Shown: positions 63,173 through 64,000 of the stretch, piece by piece | Layout of the letters: each line of letters begins with the position of its first letter | How positions within the stretch are numbered: position 1 is the first letter of the stretch | From: Shewanella piezotolerans WP3 | Lineage (GTDB): Bacteria > Pseudomonadota > Gammaproteobacteria > Enterobacterales > Shewanellaceae | DNA length: 64,000 nt | Assembly: GCF_000014885.1 (NCBI RefSeq) | Contig: NC_011566.1 | Coordinates: 2,189,001 to 2,253,000 of the forward strand | Direction of reading: 5' to 3' | The notes under the pieces: model-generated | What the model was told of the DNA's origin: nothing | Databases searched by the model: none | Seen by the model: only the letters and a program-made list of their open reading frames with translations | Position numbers and translations under genes: made by a program

Positions 63173-64000
63173 CTAGTGTAATTGCGATTCTTCATTACTC
63201 CTGATAGTGCTATCAGTAGATGTGTCGTTAGTTTTATCCTCTTTCGTTACAGGTACAGGTTCTATTTGCCGCTTTTGCAGAGACTCAACTTTGATCTCTT
63301 GAGTTTGATTGATATTACCTATTCCTAGAGGGTTAGCATTAGGAGCGCCATCCTCTGCAGGTAATTTGGGTTCAGGGGTTGTCTCTTGGGTTTGTGCTGC
63401 GGAGGAAAGACCCGCATCAGATGCATTTATCAGATTATCTTCCTGCTTATCCTGAGATTTGGGCTCCGCTGTTTCAACTACAGTTGTAGCTGGGATAAAA
63501 GAGGGGCTTTGGGAGAAGTTTGATTCATAACCTGACAGTTTCTTACCCGTTTTAGGCTGTTGTGATTGTGTTGTGTGTTGATTTACTGCTGGCGATGGCT
63601 GGCTCGTACCAGTGTTGAATTCTGAGTCATAACGATTAAGTCCAAGCTTTGGGGCGGTAAAGACAAATAAGTTTAACTTCTCCTGCCACAGTTGTAGTGC
63701 AGTGAGCTCTATATCAAGGTTTTCATCAATGCCACTTGTAACATCTGTCACCTGCATGGCGACGGACAATTGTGTATTTGCAGTTTCTAATCGTTGGTGC
63801 AGCATCTGCTGTACCTGCGACCAATTGGTACCGCCGGTTAGTAGGTAACGGGTACTATCGGACCAGTACTGATAGGCGATGGGATCTTCGGCTTTATCGG
63901 CTGCGATTGCTGCCAATGAGGCCGCAAGGCCAGCAGATTGCCACATCTCCTGCTGGGAGACTTTTTTGGGATTACTCAGAAGCATAACGCTCAGTTGATG
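63173..64000 (-). CDS. protein of unknown function, may extend past the window
   Basis: At least 270 residues. From MLLSNPKKVSQQEMW (ATG 63985) the frame is also open upstream to the window edge (HQLSV...), so the true start may be outside. The first half is helical (QMLHQRLETANTQLSVAMQVTD); the second is low-complexity, rich in Ser, Gln, Glu and Pro (SQPSPAVNQHTTQSQQ, EPKSQDKQED). No signal peptide or domain can be recognised in the part shown. It is 167 gene-free bases upstream of the glycosyltransferase on the same strand. Confidence 0.55.
   Translation of the reverse strand, partial: HQLSVMLLSNPKKVSQQEMWQSAGLAASLAAIAADKAEDPIAYQYWSDSTRYLLTGGTNWSQVQQMLHQRLETANTQLSVAMQVTDVTSGIDENLDIELTALQLWQEKLNLFVFTAPKLGLNRYDSEFNTGTSQPSPAVNQHTTQSQQPKTGKKLSGYESNFSQSPSFIPATTVVETAEPKSQDKQEDNLINASDAGLSSAAQTQETTPEPKLPAEDGAPNANPLGIGNINQTQEIKVESLQKRQIEPVPVTKEDKTNDTSTDSTIRSNEESQLH

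Overview
The window looks like chromosomal DNA from a marine gammaproteobacterium, most likely Shewanella or a close relative. The main clues are a TonB-dependent receptor, a YgiQ-type radical SAM protein, a MAPEG protein, two secreted S8-fold proteins with GlyGly-CTERM tails, Tat-exported molybdoenzymes with a TorD chaperone and a ttrB-ttrA pair, and short ATACCAAT-ended repeat elements. This assignment is inference from gene content; there is no rRNA or tRNA gene in the window.

Layout. 0-5.4 kb: end of a TonB-dependent receptor, an M14 carboxypeptidase-like lipoprotein, a D-aminoacylase-type amidohydrolase, a 48-residue small ORF on the other strand and a CapA-type metallophosphatase; together these suggest uptake and trimming of peptides or D-amino-acid/gamma-glutamyl material. 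5.4-9.3 kb: type II NADH dehydrogenase, an SMR pump and a small beta-barrel protein, interspersed with three miniature inverted-repeat elements (a fourth lies at 21.7 kb). 9.3-20 kb: a secreted subtilase, a divergent paralog that has lost its catalytic residues, and a ToxR/CadC-like membrane regulator with a propeller-type periplasmic domain. 20-27 kb: an Omp85-type protein, a frameshifted ThrE exporter, MAPEG, YgiQ and a DUF1232 protein.

27.0-30.0 kb is the most unusual part. It is a 3-kb islet bounded by two 77-bp direct copies of the end of the DUF1232 gene. It holds a duplicated two-gene unit: a small peptide with a textbook double-glycine leader, and a membrane-anchored M23 endopeptidase. 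The second peptide copy has lost its leader.

30-35.9 kb: an 1184-residue protein I cannot place, a zinc-ribbon protein, an AT-rich protein with a HEPN-like R-x4-H motif, and repeat-rich spacer. 35.9-39 kb: a chemoreceptor and a porin. 39-49.5 kb: an anaerobic respiration block comprising a molybdoenzyme/ferredoxin/TorD/cytochrome b operon (thiosulfate/polysulfide-reductase-like), a LysR regulator, and a tetrathionate-reductase-like ttrB-ttrA pair without ttrC; the 3' end of ttrA plus its terminator is repeated with a 187-bp period. If both assignments are right, the first enzyme would make thiosulfate and the second could consume it.

49.5-64 kb: a secreted protein of unknown function, a SYLF-domain protein, an S9 peptidase, a seven-helix membrane protein that resembles an AraC-type sensor without its DNA-binding domain, a hybrid histidine kinase divergent from a periplasmic binding-protein-like/porin/zinc-ribbon operon, and an envelope-glycan-like set (outer-membrane barrel, DUF3131 protein, HPt protein, glycosyltransferase, partial protein).
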